A stretch of DNA of 64,000 nucleotides from CALJFL01 sp036961205 (GCA_036961205.1 JBALVI010000002.1:496001-560000); one strand, 5' to 3'. Numbered from the stretch's first letter, positions 17,005 through 26,946 are shown. Numbers and translations are program-made. The notes: generated from the letters alone by a model not told the origin.

Positions 17005-17934
17005 TCAGCGCTGGGTGCGGCGAACGTAACTCGACGGATCGACCGGGCGGCCATGTTTATATACTTCAAAGTGGACATGAGCGCCGGTGGAGCGGCCGCT
17101 TGAGCCCATAATGCCAATGGGTTCGCCCTTGCGAACTACGTCACCAGCCACGACCAGATTTTCTTTATTATGAGCGTAGCGGGTAATAAAGCCGTCGCCA
17201 TGGGAAATCTCGACCATTTGCCCATAACCTGACTGGGACCCTGTCCAGGTCACCACACCGCCGGCGACTGCGATAATGTTAGTGCCCTCCTTACCAGCAA
17301 AATCGATGCCGTCGTGCATAGCGGGCTTGCCAGTAAAGGGGTCTGTGCGCTGACCAAAATAGGAGGATATCCAGCCTTTTTCCGCGGGACGACCTGACAG
17401 CCAGGATTGCTCCTCAAGATTACGATTAGTTAGCAGTGACTCCAGAATCTCCAACTGCTGTTCGCGATCACTCAAGCGAAGCTTAAAGGCCCCGAGCTCC
17501 TGCGCGACATCAAATTCCTGAAAATCGACATTGAATTCGCCGCCTATGGGGCCGCCAAGCGCGGGCGGCTGGCTGAAATCGAACTCGCCACCATCGAGTT
17601 TGGCCATCGCCGTGATGTGCTCTCCGAGCGCATCCAGCCTGGTCATACGTGCCTGAAACTCAGCGAGACTCAGGGTCATACCCTGTAATTTGCTTTCGGC
17701 CTGGCTCTGCAGAAGAGCCAATTGTTGGGCCTGGGACTCCAAAGCATCTTCCAGAGTGCCTAGAGCGGCTCCCCGTAATGAGCGAGTCTCACTCTCTTGT
17801 CCTGCCAGATAGCCGGCAGCAATCATCCCCAGGGGAAGCCCAAGGCAGCACAGGGATAGAAGCGCACGGGACCACCGCCCGAGTTCTATGGAGCGCGATC
17901 CGCCGTGCTTACGATTAATGAGAATGATTTTCAT
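17005..17934 (-). CDS. M23 family metallopeptidase / LytM-domain protein
   Basis: 309 residues. An N-terminal membrane anchor (about residues 26-46) is followed by a coiled-coil-prone stretch (about 60-175, rich in E, Q and L) and a C-terminal LytM domain. The metal-binding motifs are intact: HDGIDFAGKEGTNI for the first His and Asp, and GAHVHFEVYK for the HxH motif, so it may be an active endopeptidase cutting peptidoglycan cross-links. The gene sits between lpxC and secA, a common position in gammaproteobacteria. An activator role for amidases, as in EnvC/NlpD, is less likely because the zinc ligands are retained. No DUF721 gene, often found here, is present. Confidence 0.88.
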   Translation of the reverse strand: MKIILINRKHGGSRSIELGRWSRALLSLCCLGLPLGMIAAGYLAGQESETRSLRGAALGTLEDALESQAQQLALLQSQAESKLQGMTLSLAEFQARMTRLDALGEHITAMAKLDGGEFDFSQPPALGGPIGGEFNVDFQEFDVAQELGAFKLRLSDREQQLEILESLLTNRNLEEQSWLSGRPAEKGWISSYFGQRTDPFTGKPAMHDGIDFAGKEGTNIIAVAGGVVTWTGSQSGYGQMVEISHGDGFITRYAHNKENLVVAGDVVRKGEPIGIMGSSGRSTGAHVHFEVYKHGRPVDPSSYVRRTQR

Positions 17935-18049
17935 TAGTATTTAGATGCTGCAATTTGGCCGAGAACTATGCCATAAAGGCCTAGAAATTGCCATTTGAGG
18001 ACTGAGAACCAGGTCGTAAACTGAGGAAATACCTGAAAAATCCGAAAAT

Positions 18050-18964
18050 TCAGGTCACTGGAACAGGATTGGTCATAAAGGAGATCGGCGCGGTAGCCTC
18101 GTCGTCGAATGTCACCATCTCCCACGCATCCGGTTGGGCAATCAGCGCGCGCAGCGAGGCATTATTTAAAGCATGACCGGACTTGTGAGCACGGAATTCG
18201 CCAATGAGGCTGTGGCCTAGTAGATAAAGGTCGCCAATAGCGTCCAACACTTTATGCTTAACGAACTCATCGTCGTAACGCAGGCCATCCTGATTAAGGA
18301 TGCGATACTCATCCACGACAATCGCGTTATCGACGCTACCCCCACGAGCCAAGCCCTTGGAGCGCATATACTCGAGTTCGTGCATAAAACCAAAGGTTCT
18401 GGCCCGGCTGATCTCTTTGACAAAAGAGGTACTGGAAAAGTCGACTTCTGCGTGGGCAGTGCGATCACGAAAAACGGGGTGGTCAAAATCAATAGTAAAA
18501 GACACTTTGAAGCCATCAAAGGGGAGGAAGCTGGCTACTTTATCGTCTTCTTCTACCGAGACCGGTCGTTTAATGCGAATGAACTTCTTGGGCGCGTTCT
18601 GTTCTTCAATACCAGCGGACTGGATCAGAAAAACAAAGGGCCCCGCACTGCCGTCCATAATCGGGACTTCCGGTGCACTCACGTCAACATAGGCGTTATC
18701 AATGCCCAGGCCGGCCATGGCGGAAAGCAGGTGCTCAACCGTCGATACACGTTCATTACCGGTTCCAAGACTGGTCGATAGCGTGGTATCTCCAACGTTT
18801 TCAGCGCGGGCAGCTATCTCCACTATAGGGTTCAGATCTACCCTGCGGAAAACTATGCCCGTGTTAACAGCGGCAGGGCTGAGAGTCAGATAGACTTTCT
18901 CACCGGTGTGTAAACCGATGCCCGTGGCCTTTATGCTGTTGCGCAGTGTACGCTGTCGAATCAT
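18050..18964 (-). CDS. lpxC: UDP-3-O-acyl-N-acetylglucosamine deacetylase
   Basis: 304 residues, the usual length. LpxC is the committed, zinc-dependent step of lipid A synthesis. MIRQRTLRNSIKATGIGLHT is the canonical start. Zinc ligands are seen in STVEHLLSAMAGLG (His) and in the HKVLDAIGDLYLLG segment (His and Asp), and the general acid/base His in FRAHKSGHALNNAL-like sequence (FRAHKSGHALNNASL). It follows ftsZ as last gene of the classical dcw cluster. E. coli LpxC has a C-terminal FtsH degradation tag; here the C-terminus is ISFMTNPVPVT, whose role is unknown. Confidence 0.97.
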   Translation of the reverse strand: MIRQRTLRNSIKATGIGLHTGEKVYLTLSPAAVNTGIVFRRVDLNPIVEIAARAENVGDTTLSTSLGTGNERVSTVEHLLSAMAGLGIDNAYVDVSAPEVPIMDGSAGPFVFLIQSAGIEEQNAPKKFIRIKRPVSVEEDDKVASFLPFDGFKVSFTIDFDHPVFRDRTAHAEVDFSSTSFVKEISRARTFGFMHELEYMRSKGLARGGSVDNAIVVDEYRILNQDGLRYDDEFVKHKVLDAIGDLYLLGHSLIGEFRAHKSGHALNNASLRALIAQPDAWEMVTFDDEATAPISFMTNPVPVT

Positions 18965-19032
18965 AACTATTCCAACCTATCCGGTGCGGTGGCTATGTGG
19001 CCACCACCGAAACATGTCCCGGATGTAGCCTC

Positions 19033-20202
19033 CTAGTCAGCCTGACGACGCAAAAACGCGGGGATATCGAAATAATCCTCGCCGCCGGCTTCAGCTTTGG
19101 CAGCTGCCGCCTGGCCGCCTGCCTGTGGCCGCGCACTTCGACGCAGGCCTGGTGGGCGGTCAAACTCTTTGTAGTCGGGTTCAGGAGTCAGTTCAGCCTG
19201 TACTCTAGGCTCGCTCTCTACAACCTGCAGAGGTGCTCTAGTCGCCTCTGAACCCAAGCCAGTGGCAACAACAGTCACCTTCAGCTCATCAGCCATATCA
19301 GGATCAATGACCGTTCCTACAACAACTGTCGCTTCCTCGGATGCAAATTCCTCGATCGTGTCGCCAACTTCGGAGAACTCTCCAAGTGACAGATCAAGGC
19401 CGGCGGTGATATTCACCAATATGCCGCGTGCACCCTGTAAATCTATGTCATCCAGTAAAGGGCTGTTGATGGCTCGTTCTGCGGCTTCTCGGGCTCTGTT
19501 CTCGCCTGAGGAGCTGCCAGTACCCATCATCGCCATGCCCATTTCGGACATTACTGTGCGGACATCGGCGAAATCGACATTGATCATTCCTGGACGAATA
19601 ATCAAGTCTGCGATGCCCTGAACTGCGCCCAACAATACATCATTGGCCTCTCTAAAGGCATTTAAGAGACTGGTATTTTTTCCCAAAACCTCCAGCAGTT
19701 TTTCGTTCGGAATAGTGATCAAAGAGTCCACGTGTTGCTGCAATTCCTTGACCCCTTCAGCCGCTATTTTAAGGCGCTTTTTGCCCTCAAACGGGAACGG
19801 CTTGGTCACTACTGCAACCGTCAAGATGCCCATCTCACGCGCCACTTCGGCTACTACCGGAGCACCACCTGTGCCCGTACCACCACCCATACCAGCGGTG
19901 ATGAAAACCATATCCGCACCGCGGATAGAGTCCGCTATCCGCTCGCGATCTTCCATAGCGGCAGCACGACCGATTTCAGGATTGGCACCCGCACCTAGCC
20001 CCTTGGTAATCTCGCCGCCCAGTTGCAAGACAGTTTTGGATTCGATGTCAGACAAGGCCTGCGCATCGGTGTTGGCACAAATAAAATCAACGCCATCGAC
20101 TTTGTTTTCAATCATGTGCTTGACCGCATTGCCACCGCCTCCGCCGATGCCCACGACCTTAATTACCGCGCTTTGTGGAATGTTATCGATAAGTTCAAAC
20201 AT
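19033..20202 (-). CDS. ftsZ: cell division protein FtsZ
   Basis: 389 residues. Tubulin-like GTPase that forms the division ring. The nucleotide-binding glycine-rich loop is GMGGGTGTGGAP (about residues 104-115), and the T7 loop with catalytic aspartates is in the NVDFADVRTVMSEMGMAMMG segment. A variable linker is followed by the conserved C-terminal peptide DYFDIPAFLRRQAD, which binds FtsA, ZipA and other partners. The start MFELIDNIPQSAVIKVVGIG has a GGGGAGA ribosome-binding site. Encoded directly after ftsA with a 62-bp gap, within the minus-strand dcw cluster. Confidence 0.98.
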   Translation of the reverse strand: MFELIDNIPQSAVIKVVGIGGGGGNAVKHMIENKVDGVDFICANTDAQALSDIESKTVLQLGGEITKGLGAGANPEIGRAAAMEDRERIADSIRGADMVFITAGMGGGTGTGGAPVVAEVAREMGILTVAVVTKPFPFEGKKRLKIAAEGVKELQQHVDSLITIPNEKLLEVLGKNTSLLNAFREANDVLLGAVQGIADLIIRPGMINVDFADVRTVMSEMGMAMMGTGSSSGENRAREAAERAINSPLLDDIDLQGARGILVNITAGLDLSLGEFSEVGDTIEEFASEEATVVVGTVIDPDMADELKVTVVATGLGSEATRAPLQVVESEPRVQAELTPEPDYKEFDRPPGLRRSARPQAGGQAAAAKAEAGGEDYFDIPAFLRRQAD

Positions 20203-20264
20203 GGTGTATCTCCCCTTTTATAATATTGCCGCACTTGCGCACGACCCTTTTACTGCAAAAATTT

Positions 20265-21500
20265 TTAAAAATTACTCTGTACCCAAACCTTCAACCGGAT
20301 GAACCAGCTTTCGCCAGTACCACTTCCCTTAGCGGAAGGCGACGCGTCATCCGCGTGCTGTAGGCCATACTGCAAAAGCCCCACACCGGTGGCATAAATC
20401 GGGTTGCGCACGATATCTGTCAATCCCTGAATGCCCTGCGGATAACCAACACGCACCGGCATATGAAAAATCTCTTCGGCCAGCTCGACAACACCTTCCA
20501 TTTTGGAAGTACCACCCGTTAAAACGATGCCTGCAGGGACCAGATCCTCGAAGCCGCTGCGTCTCAGTTCCGCCTGCACCAGAGTGAATAATTCGTCATA
20601 GCGCGGCTCCACGACCTCAGCCAGTGATTGCCGCGAAAGGTCCCGAGGTGGGCGATCACCGACACTGGGCACCTTGATCGTTTCGTCCGCTCCCGCCAGT
20701 TGCGTCAAAGCACAGGCGTATTTGATTTTTATTTCCTCTGCGTACTGAGTAGGCGTACGCAAGGCCATGGCGATATCATTAGTGACTTGATCGCCGGCGA
20801 TCGGAATCACACCGGTATGCCGAATAGAGCCCTCAGTAAAAATGGCAATATCGGTGGTGCCGCCGCCTATATCTACAAGGCAGACTCCCAACTCTCGCTC
20901 GTCATCGGTTAATACCGAGTAACTGGAGGCGAGTTGCTCGAGAATAATTTCTTCAACATCAAGGCCGCAGCGGCGAATACACTTCTCAATATTTTGCGCG
21001 GCATTGACTGCACAGGTGACCAAGTGCACTTTTGCCTCCAGGCGCACTCCTGACATCCCCATGGGTTCCTTAATACCTTCCTGGTTATCAATCACATATT
21101 CCTGGGGAAGTATGTGCAGCACTTTTTGATCCGCGGGAATGGCCACCGCTTGCGCCGCATCGATAACACGCTCTAGATCCGCGGCATAAACTTCACGATC
21201 GCGAATCGCCACGATGCCGTGCGAGTTCAGACTACGGATATGACTGCCGGCAATACCTACAAAAACCGAATGGATCTGGCATCCCGCCATCAACTCAGCT
21301 TCTTCCACTGCCCTTTGAATGGACTGCACGGTAGATTCGATATTCACCACTACGCCCTTTTTCATCCCCTTGGAGGGATGCGATCCGATACCCACCACCT
21401 CGATATCACCATCGATACCAATCTCGCCCACGATAGCTACAACCTTGGAGGTTCCTATATCCAATCCAACTATCATGCGTTTGTCTTGTGCGCTGCCCAT
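20265..21500 (-). CDS. ftsA: cell division protein FtsA
   Basis: 411 residues. Actin-like ATPase that tethers FtsZ to the membrane. Phosphate-1 motif MIVGLDIGTSKVVAIVGE, phosphate-2 motif VCLVDIGGGTTDIAIFTEG, and adenosine motif GIVLTGGTSKMEGVVELAE are all present. The FtsA-specific 1C subdomain is inserted after the first motif. The C-terminal amphipathic membrane-targeting helix is visible in WFIRLKVWVQSNF. It overlaps no neighbour; ftsQ ends 7 bp upstream. Confidence 0.98.
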   Translation of the reverse strand: MGSAQDKRMIVGLDIGTSKVVAIVGEIGIDGDIEVVGIGSHPSKGMKKGVVVNIESTVQSIQRAVEEAELMAGCQIHSVFVGIAGSHIRSLNSHGIVAIRDREVYAADLERVIDAAQAVAIPADQKVLHILPQEYVIDNQEGIKEPMGMSGVRLEAKVHLVTCAVNAAQNIEKCIRRCGLDVEEIILEQLASSYSVLTDDERELGVCLVDIGGGTTDIAIFTEGSIRHTGVIPIAGDQVTNDIAMALRTPTQYAEEIKIKYACALTQLAGADETIKVPSVGDRPPRDLSRQSLAEVVEPRYDELFTLVQAELRRSGFEDLVPAGIVLTGGTSKMEGVVELAEEIFHMPVRVGYPQGIQGLTDIVRNPIYATGVGLLQYGLQHADDASPSAKGSGTGESWFIRLKVWVQSNF

Positions 21501-21507
21501 GGCAGTT

Positions 21508-22347
21508 TTACTCCCCTACTCTTATTGGATTAGTTGTAACTACTGCGACTTCAACGGGCTCATGAAACGCCACCGCTAACCCGCTTTCGTATCTGAGATC
21601 CACTCGGACAACTTCGGTTGACCGGGCACTCAGTTCATCGCGGTAAAGCGCAAGTAGACGTTGCACTCGCTCCACAAAATCATCACTGCCCAGATACACT
21701 TCGGTTCCGCCCTGAAGAATGGCCCGCAACTGGCCGCGCTCATCCAGAGACAGCTCGATAACTTCCATACGCAGCGGTGCCAGTAATTCTTCCAGTCGCT
21801 GGTAGCTGCCCATTAACTGTCGGGCCGTACCATCCGGCCCGACCAACAGAGGTAATGCTCCCCAGCTGCCTTCGTTTATGGTTTGAAAGAACTGCGCCTG
21901 GTGATTAAGAAAGCCGGAATCACCCCAGCGCGCTATAGGGAGTTGCTCGACAACATTTATCTCTAGGGAACTGGGCCAGCGTCGCCGCACTGTCGCCCGA
22001 TAGATCCAGGGCATATCTTCCAAAAGCTGACGAATCAAGGTCAGATCCGCACTCAAAAATCCGCCCACCAGCGCAGGCTGCACCAACTCCTGCACTTCCT
22101 CTGCCCGGGTATACTCCAGCTTGCCGGTGACCGTAATTTGTTCAACGGGTATTGATTGCAGGGTAACGAAAGCCTGGAGGCCCGCTACCAAAACCACCCC
22201 GCCGCCCGCCAAGATTAAAATGCGATTCAGCCAGGCAAAACCCACTTTGGAGGGCTGCACTGGAGCCTGCTTACGGCTCGCCCCCTGACCCCCGGTGCTG
22301 CGCCGGCTGCGATTATTCTGCAATGAGCTTGGTAGTGGCTTAACCAA
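21508..22347 (-). CDS. ftsQ: cell division protein FtsQ
   Basis: 279 residues. Bitopic inner-membrane protein: a basic cytoplasmic N-terminus (~40 residues), one membrane helix at about 42-64 (RILILAGGGVVLVAGLQAF), a POTRA domain (IPVEQITVTGKLEYTRAEEV, about 70-140) and the FtsQ beta domain. In the divisome it forms a complex with FtsB and FtsL and controls septal synthesis by FtsWI. Characteristic strings include PWIYRATVRRRWPSSLEINV. The start overlaps the end of ddlB by 8 bp, indicating translational coupling. Confidence 0.95.
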   Translation of the reverse strand: MVKPLPSSLQNNRSRRSTGGQGASRKQAPVQPSKVGFAWLNRILILAGGGVVLVAGLQAFVTLQSIPVEQITVTGKLEYTRAEEVQELVQPALVGGFLSADLTLIRQLLEDMPWIYRATVRRRWPSSLEINVVEQLPIARWGDSGFLNHQAQFFQTINEGSWGALPLLVGPDGTARQLMGSYQRLEELLAPLRMEVIELSLDERGQLRAILQGGTEVYLGSDDFVERVQRLLALYRDELSARSTEVVRVDLRYESGLAVAFHEPVEVAVVTTNPIRVGE

Positions 22348-23269
22348 GATCCCGCCCCTCCCAACTCAGTGAGACAATGCGTTCAACCAACTCTGGAACT
22401 TCTATCCCCACAGCCCTGGCCGCCATTGGCACTAACGAGTGCGATGTCATGCCGGGAATGGTATTGACCTCCAGCACATAGAATGTGCCATCACTATCAC
22501 GCATCGTGTCGACACGCCCCCAGACACCACAGCCCAGTGACTGGAATGCACGTAAAGCGAGTGCGGCAACTTCCGTCTCCTCCTCAGGAGACAGACCACT
22601 GGGGCAGTGGTAACTGGTTGCGTCCGAAAGGTATTTGGCCTCGTAATCGTAGAACTCGTTATCCGTCTCCATTCGAATCGACGGCAACGCCTGATCGCCC
22701 AGAATCGCTACAGTGTATTCAGGTCCTTCTATAAACTGTTCAGCCAGCACGCTGCCACCGTAGGCACTGGCCGCATCGTAGGCTTGTGCGAGCGCGCTCG
22801 CAGTAGCAGCCGGTGTCATACCTATACTTGAGCCTTCACAAGCAGGTTTCACAAAGACCTTGCCATAGCGCTCAAGAACCGCCTGCCAGTCGCTGTCTTG
22901 CTGGAGACTGATAAAACCCGCAGTTGCGACGCCAATGCCCTGCCATAATTGCTTGCTACGCACTTTGTCCATGGCCAGAGCTGAGCCCAGAATTCCTGAG
23001 CCGGTGTAGGGAATACCCAACATCTCCAGAGCGCCCTGAACAGTGCCGTCCTCACCGCCAGGTCCGTGCAGGGCGATAAAGGCAAAATCCGCCTGCTGCA
23101 GGGATTGAATCCAATCACTGTCAGCTGGGTCCACTGACTGCACGCTAAAACCTCTGGCTTGCAGCGCCTGCACCACGGTGCTGCCGCTCTGCAGTGAAAC
23201 CTCTCGCTCCGCCGAGCGCCCCCCGAGGAGCACCGCAACAAGGCCCTGCTTCAATTTATCAACACTCAC
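22340..23269 (-). CDS. ddlB: D-alanine--D-alanine ligase
   Basis: 309 residues. ATP-grasp enzyme that makes the D-Ala-D-Ala dipeptide for MurF. Seen motifs: GGRSAEREVSLQSG at the N-terminus, FIALHGPGGEDGTVQG, the DdlB-type KPACEGSSIGM ATP-binding strand, EQFIEGPEYTVAIL and the metal-binding FYVLEVNTIPGMTSHS. Catalytic Glu (of AEREVSL) and Ser/Tyr positions are kept. Located between murC and ftsQ with 4- and 8-bp overlaps. DdlB rather than DdlA is inferred from the dcw location and short length. Confidence 0.97.
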   Translation of the reverse strand: MSVDKLKQGLVAVLLGGRSAEREVSLQSGSTVVQALQARGFSVQSVDPADSDWIQSLQQADFAFIALHGPGGEDGTVQGALEMLGIPYTGSGILGSALAMDKVRSKQLWQGIGVATAGFISLQQDSDWQAVLERYGKVFVKPACEGSSIGMTPAATASALAQAYDAASAYGGSVLAEQFIEGPEYTVAILGDQALPSIRMETDNEFYDYEAKYLSDATSYHCPSGLSPEEETEVAALALRAFQSLGCGVWGRVDTMRDSDGTFYVLEVNTIPGMTSHSLVPMAARAVGIEVPELVERIVSLSWEGRDLG

Positions 23270-24702
23270 TGGGCGCGACCTCCATCAGGTAGCTCGCCTT
23301 GCAGGGTCTTGGCCAGGCGGCCAATATTTCCTGCACCCTGAGTAACGACAACGTCCCCGTCCCGGACAATACCTCTTAAAATTTCCGGTACATCTTCGAT
23401 GCTGCCGGCAAATATCGGATCCACTAAACCACGCTGACGAATACTACGTGCCAAACTGCGGCTATCGGCTCCCGCGATGGGTGTTTCACCTGCAGAGTAA
23501 ACTTCCAACAAAATCAATTGATCACATTTAGACAAGATCGAAACAAAGTCTTCGTAGAGGTCGCGGGTGCGGCTGTATCGATGCGGCTGATACACCATCA
23601 CAACTCGCTGGTCCGGCCAGGCCTGCTGGCTGGAATCCAGAGTCGCCCGAACTTCGGTAGGGTGATGGCCATAATCATCTACTAGCTGCGCCACCCCACC
23701 CGGGAACGATATTTTTCCCAATTGGGTAAAGCGTCTACCGACACCGCGAAAACCAGCTAGCCCTCGCTTAATCGCTTCGTCATCCAGGCCTTCATCACAG
23801 GCTACGGCAATCGCGGCGGTAGCATTCAGCACATTGTGCTTACCCGGCATATTCAGCTCTACCGACAAATGAGAGGCGTCTCCCGGGCGGCGAACCACGA
23901 ACCGTGTAGTCAGACCCAAGCGCTGCAGATCAACAATTTGGTAATCGGCCTTGGGCGAAAACCCGTAAGTCACCACAGGCCGGGTGATATCCTGCGCCAT
24001 CGCGTCAACAACGGGGTCATCGGCGCACAGCACTGCCAGACCGTAGAAGGGAAGATTGTGCAGAAATTCCACATAGGTTCTGCGCAACACCGCAAAGTCA
24101 CCACCATAGGTTTCCATGTGATCTGGCTCGATGTTGGTAACCACCGCCACCATCGGCTGCAGGTGCAGGAAGGAGGCGTCGCTCTCATCAGCTTCCGCGA
24201 TCAAAAAACGGCTGGCGCCCAATTGCGCGTTGCTGCCGGCGCTGTTCAGCAAACCGCCAATCACAAAAGTGGGATCCAGCCCCGCCTCACCAAATACTGA
24301 AGCGATAAGACTGGTGGTGGTAGTTTTTCCGTGAGTCCCCGCTACCGCTATGCCGTGGCGATAGCGCATAAGTTCTGCCAGCATTTCTGCTCTAGGCACT
24401 ACCGGTACGCGCGCATCCCGCGCAGCCACCACCTCGGGATTATCGTCACTGACTGCGCTAGAGCTCACCACTACATCAGCGTTACCCACATTGCTGGCTG
24501 CGTGGCCGATATGAACAGTTATCCCTTTTTCTTGCAGCCGCTCGGTAACGGTACTGGTGCGCAAATCAGATCCGCCAACCTCGTAGCCCAGGTTAACCAG
24601 CACCTCGGCAATACCGCTCATACCAGAGCCGCCAATACCAATCATATGGATGCGTCTAATTCTGCGCATCTCTGGAATCTGATACATGCTTGGCTCAATC
24701 AT
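23266..24702 (-). CDS. murC: UDP-N-acetylmuramate--L-alanine ligase
   Basis: 478 residues. Adds L-Ala to UDP-MurNAc, the first peptide step. N-terminal Rossmann-like domain starts HMIGIGGSGMSGIAEVL. The ATP-binding loop is GTHGKTTTTSLIA (about residues 119-131). The middle-domain strings EADESDASFL and NIEPDHMETYGGD, and the C-terminal DDYGHHPTEVRATL and YQPHRYSRTRDL, are MurC signatures. The start MIEPSMYQIPEMRRIRRIHM overlaps murG by 8 bp; a shorter start at Met6 is possible. It follows murG in the cluster. Confidence 0.97.
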   Translation of the reverse strand: MIEPSMYQIPEMRRIRRIHMIGIGGSGMSGIAEVLVNLGYEVGGSDLRTSTVTERLQEKGITVHIGHAASNVGNADVVVSSSAVSDDNPEVVAARDARVPVVPRAEMLAELMRYRHGIAVAGTHGKTTTTSLIASVFGEAGLDPTFVIGGLLNSAGSNAQLGASRFLIAEADESDASFLHLQPMVAVVTNIEPDHMETYGGDFAVLRRTYVEFLHNLPFYGLAVLCADDPVVDAMAQDITRPVVTYGFSPKADYQIVDLQRLGLTTRFVVRRPGDASHLSVELNMPGKHNVLNATAAIAVACDEGLDDEAIKRGLAGFRGVGRRFTQLGKISFPGGVAQLVDDYGHHPTEVRATLDSSQQAWPDQRVVMVYQPHRYSRTRDLYEDFVSILSKCDQLILLEVYSAGETPIAGADSRSLARSIRQRGLVDPIFAGSIEDVPEILRGIVRDGDVVVTQGAGNIGRLAKTLQGELPDGGRAQ

Positions 24703-25801
24703 TGCGCATCAACTCCTCGCAACAATTTGCAACGGCAGCTGTGGCATTCGGTAAAGACACAGCAAGTGAGGCCTCAGCCATAGCCGCCAGGCGATCAGGT
24801 GCAGCGATAAACGCCGCTATTTCTGCCGCCAGCTTTTCGCCTGTCAGCTCCAACTGGGGCAACAAAATCCCGCCTTCCGTGTCGGTGAGAGCATGCGCAT
24901 TGGCTGTCTGGTGATCATCGATCGCGTGAGGTAGTGGAATCAATATTGCAGGCCGACCCATAATCGCAAGTTCGGCGACGGTCAAGGCGCCCGCGCGGCA
25001 AACCACCAAATCAGCCCAGCTATAGGCGGCAGCCATATCCTCTATAAACGCGGTTACGCGGATCTGGTCACTATTTTGGTCTGCGTAGGCTGCACGAACC
25101 GAGCTCAGATGGGCCTCACCGCTCTGATGCCAAACTTCCAGTTGAGACAGCCCTGTGCTCTCCTGCAAGAGCTGCACGGCCGTCGGCAACATATCATTTA
25201 GTGGCTTGGCACCGAGACTGCCACCCACAACCAACAATCTCAGCGGACGTTGGCCAGCAAAATTCCATGGATGGTCTGCAGCAGCCTGCAGTAATTCCCT
25301 GCGCACTGGATTACCCAGTACACGGAAATCCACATCGCCTTTAAACGCACCGGGAAAACCGGATATCACCGTTGCCGCGAATGGACTAAGCATGCGGTTA
25401 GTGGTTCCCGCCACTGCATTCTGCTCATGGATGAGTAACGGTTTACGCAGCAACCATGCTGCAATGCCCGCTGGACCCGCCACGTAGCCACCCATGCCCA
25501 CCACACAGCGCGGAGACAACTTCAGCACCAGCCACAATGCCTGCATTAAAGACCAACACAGCAGTAACGCACCCATAGCCGTGTAGAGCAGGTTCTTACC
25601 TCTGATACCACGGACGCTGAGATAGTGTAGGACAAAACCCGCCGCAGGTACGACACGGGCCTCAAGCCCGCGGTGGGTACCTACCCATTCGACCTGATAA
25701 CCTCGATCTCTCAGTTCGATGGCAACGGCGAGAGCCGGATAGATATGGCCACCGGTGCCACCGGCCATTATTAGCACAAGAGGCTGGCTCGAAACGCTCA
25801 T
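24695..25801 (-). CDS. murG: undecaprenyldiphospho-muramoylpentapeptide N-acetylglucosaminyltransferase MurG
   Basis: 368 residues from the ATG at 25801, which overlaps the ftsW stop by 4 bp (ATGA); the longer upstream frame lies inside ftsW and is not real. MurG is the GT28 peripheral membrane enzyme that converts lipid I to lipid II using UDP-GlcNAc. N-terminal glycine loops MAGGTGGHIYPALAVA and GMGGYVAGPAG, and the C-terminal donor site VVGGSLGAKPLND, VCRAGALTVAELAIMGRPAI and HAIDDHQTANA, are all canonical. Encoded between ftsW and murC. Confidence 0.97.
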   Translation of the reverse strand: MSVSSQPLVLIMAGGTGGHIYPALAVAIELRDRGYQVEWVGTHRGLEARVVPAAGFVLHYLSVRGIRGKNLLYTAMGALLLCWSLMQALWLVLKLSPRCVVGMGGYVAGPAGIAAWLLRKPLLIHEQNAVAGTTNRMLSPFAATVISGFPGAFKGDVDFRVLGNPVRRELLQAAADHPWNFAGQRPLRLLVVGGSLGAKPLNDMLPTAVQLLQESTGLSQLEVWHQSGEAHLSSVRAAYADQNSDQIRVTAFIEDMAAAYSWADLVVCRAGALTVAELAIMGRPAILIPLPHAIDDHQTANAHALTDTEGGILLPQLELTGEKLAAEIAAFIAAPDRLAAMAEASLAVSLPNATAAVANCCEELMRND

Positions 25802-26946
25802 CGAGCACCCCGCGAATTGGCTGCAAGTCCGTGCTCTATGCGCAGTACCATAGCGAGCATGCAACAACACATGATCAAACTGGTTCCGCCGTAGGAAATG
25901 AAGGGCAGGGTCAAACCCTTGGTCGGTAACAAACCAGAGCTGACGCCCATATTGACAAAAGCCTGCCCAGAAAATATCAGCGCCGCACCAAAACAGATGT
26001 AGGAACCGAAGGTATCCCCCTGGACAGTGGCACGCCTGGCCACCCACAGCACACGCCCTATTAATGCAGCATAAAGCGATATAACAAATAGCGCGCCGAC
26101 AAAGCCGGTTTCTTCAGCCCAGATCGAGAACACAAAATCAGTATGCGCCTCAGGTAGATAAAAAAGTTTCTGCACGCTGTTGCCCAGGCCCACGCCAAAC
26201 CATTGACCGCGCCCAAAGGCGATCAGCGATTGAATTAATTGGAATCCACTACCGAAAGGATCTGCCCATGGGTCCGTGTAGGCGGTGAGCCTGGCCACCC
26301 GATAAGGCGCACTAAAAATTAGCCCCAGCAAACCAGCAAAACTGACGGCCAGCACCAACGCGAAATGGCCCAGCTTCACACCTGCCAGAAATAACATACC
26401 AAAGGCAGTGGCAACCGCAATCACAGTCGCACCAAAGTCCGGCTCCACCATTAGCAAGATCACCACCGAGCCCAATACCGCCATCGGCTTAACAAATCCC
26501 TGCCACTCGTTGCGCACCTCGTGCTCTTGACGCACCAGGTAGCCAGCGAGATAAATAACCAGTGCAAGCTTGGCAAACTCAGACGGCTGAAGTGTGAATG
26601 GCCCCAGCGGTAGCCAGCGCTGACTGCCGTTTACATTCTTGCCAATACCCGGCACCAACACCAGAATAAGTAGCGCCAAGGCGAGGAATAACCAAACCCA
26701 GCCGGTGTCCAGCCAAAATTGTGGCGGCACTCGATAGACGACCAGGCCTGCAGAGAGCGCAATGCAGATATATAAAAGGTGACGCTGGGTGTGGTGCCAG
26801 GCATTTTGGAAATGCCAATCGCCATACTCTATCGATGCCGAACTGATTGCGACAAGTCCAACCGCAACCAGCATAAGTCCGGTCAACAACAGCGCTGGAT
26901 CTACCGCCATCAGCGAGCGACTGGACACTGTTCCGGCGACAGTCAT
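25798..26946 (-). CDS. ftsW: septal peptidoglycan polymerase FtsW
   Basis: 382 residues with ten predicted membrane helices. SEDS-family glycosyltransferase that polymerises lipid II at the septum with FtsI. Conserved strings are NGSQRWLPLGPFTLQPSEFAK (with the R, W and PSEF residues of the SEDS fold), VEPDFGATVI and WAEETGFVGALFV; the putative catalytic Asp lies in the VEPDFG loop. MGVSSGLLPTKGLTLPFISY near the C-terminus is diagnostic of FtsW/RodA. FtsW rather than RodA is assigned by its position between murD and murG. The start overlaps murD by 4 bp. Confidence 0.97.
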   Translation of the reverse strand: MTVAGTVSSRSLMAVDPALLLTGLMLVAVGLVAISSASIEYGDWHFQNAWHHTQRHLLYICIALSAGLVVYRVPPQFWLDTGWVWLFLALALLILVLVPGIGKNVNGSQRWLPLGPFTLQPSEFAKLALVIYLAGYLVRQEHEVRNEWQGFVKPMAVLGSVVILLMVEPDFGATVIAVATAFGMLFLAGVKLGHFALVLAVSFAGLLGLIFSAPYRVARLTAYTDPWADPFGSGFQLIQSLIAFGRGQWFGVGLGNSVQKLFYLPEAHTDFVFSIWAEETGFVGALFVISLYAALIGRVLWVARRATVQGDTFGSYICFGAALIFSGQAFVNMGVSSGLLPTKGLTLPFISYGGTSLIMCCCMLAMVLRIEHGLAANSRGAR